Positions 5,592 through 5,993 of a stretch of 5,993 bases of DNA are shown piece by piece (positions within the stretch are counted from its first letter, which is position 1; each line of letters begins with the position of its first letter). The DNA is from Planctomycetota bacterium. Its GTDB lineage: Bacteria > Planctomycetota > Planctomycetia > Isosphaerales > Isosphaeraceae. Location: assembly GCA_021778575.1 (NCBI GenBank), contig JAJYCH010000326.1, positions 1-5,993 on the forward strand. Reading direction: 5' to 3'. Both the position numbers and the translations under genes were made by a program. Below the pieces are notes generated by a model. The model was not told the origin of the DNA, searched no databases, and worked only from the letters and a program-made list of their open reading frames with translations.

Positions 5592-5993
5592 TCAGCCCTG
5601 AGTTCCTCGGAGGGTCGCGACCAGTTCTGAGAGTGGGCCGAAGTCGAATAATTCGGCGCCGAGACCGGCCACGCAGCGCAGGTTCTCCGTCAACCAATAT
5701 TCCGGAGTTCCCGGCGACCCCACCGGCAGACCCGCCGCGTTGGGCGTGAAGGCGGGAAGGACGATCGTCGAAGGCCCCACGAGAAAACAAGGGGCCGTGA
5801 GCCCCTCGGCCCGAAGGACCGGATGAAAATGCCCTGAGATCGACCGGGCCGCCCGGATTGGTCGATGTCCGTGGACGATCGTCCAACCCGCGACCTGAAG
5901 ACTCTCCGGAGGAGCCTGAGTTCCCCGCGGGTCATGATTTCCCAGGATCGGAACCAGTTCAATCCCTCGACCGTCCAGCCAGCGCACGAGCGA
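5592..5993 (-). CDS. Metallophosphoesterase, PdeM-like, 5' part missing
   Basis: C-terminal 133 residues of a calcineurin-like metallophosphoesterase; the frame stays open to the window edge, so the true start and the first metal motifs (D-x-H, G-D) lie outside. Visible are the third motif I-L-G-N-H-D (visible residues 16-21), the histidine motif W-T-I-V-H-G-H (37-43), and the last metal motif S-G-H-F-H-P (53-58). Downstream, P-C-F-L and I-V-L-P-A-F resemble the end of the ligase-associated DNA damage response endonuclease PdeM, which usually ends with a similar L-P-A-F segment after G-H-x-H-P. If that holds, the protein would act in the cytoplasm on DNA or small phosphodiesters. PdeM proteins normally sit beside a DNA ligase and a Lhr-like helicase; any such neighbours would be to the right, outside the window. 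A GTG at 5985-5987 is in frame but is not the start, since it lies inside the conserved domain. Confidence 0.72.
   Translation of the reverse strand, partial: SLVRWLDGRGIELVPILGNHDPRGTQAPPESLQVAGWTIVHGHRPIRAARSISGHFHPVLRAEGLTAPCFLVGPSTIVLPAFTPNAAGLPVGSPGTPEYWLTENLRCVAGLGAELFDFGPLSELVATLRGTQG

Overview
The window looks like ordinary chromosome from a GC-rich, free-living bacterium. A planctomycete, perhaps of the Isosphaeraceae/Gemmataceae type, is the best guess. The basis is the large fused membrane/spermidine-synthase-like protein, a TraR/DksA-type zinc-finger gene overlapping lspA, and loose gene spacing. This assignment is inference from gene content and composition; no rRNA or other phylogenetic marker is present.

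Layout. The left third is on the minus strand. It holds a 1-phosphofructokinase-like sugar-phosphate kinase (1027-1962), then a DksA/TraR-type zinc-finger protein (428-814) that shares an ATGA stop/start overlap with lspA, the lipoprotein signal peptidase. lspA runs off the left edge of the window. A sigma70-like promoter (TTGACG, 17 bases, TACCAT) lies ahead of the dksA-like/lspA pair, with a short perfect palindrome just upstream. A 253-base divergent intergenic region (1963-2215) separates the kinase from the plus-strand genes and carries a good extended -10 element for the kinase.

The plus strand carries an 896-residue protein (2216-4906). Two homologous multi-pass membrane modules come first, followed by a soluble domain with a spermidine-synthase-like fold (SAM-binding GGG loop, acidic motifs). 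After 100 bases containing a perfect 10-bp stem-loop comes a membrane-anchored TlpA-like thioredoxin with a WCPPC active site (5007-5561). It converges, with only 30 bases between, on a minus-strand metallophosphoesterase of the PdeM type that is cut by the right edge (5592-5993).

How the genes relate. The dksA-like and lspA genes are almost certainly co-transcribed and probably translationally coupled. The fused membrane protein and the thioredoxin could share a transcript, but the stem-loop between them makes that uncertain. The other genes appear functionally unrelated: carbon metabolism, lipoprotein maturation, extracytoplasmic redox and DNA repair. I saw no tRNA, rRNA, CRISPR array, insertion sequence or phage gene, and no clear sign of a new defence or mobile system. 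The most unusual object is the fused protein, with its visible internal duplication and altered aminopropyltransferase motifs.
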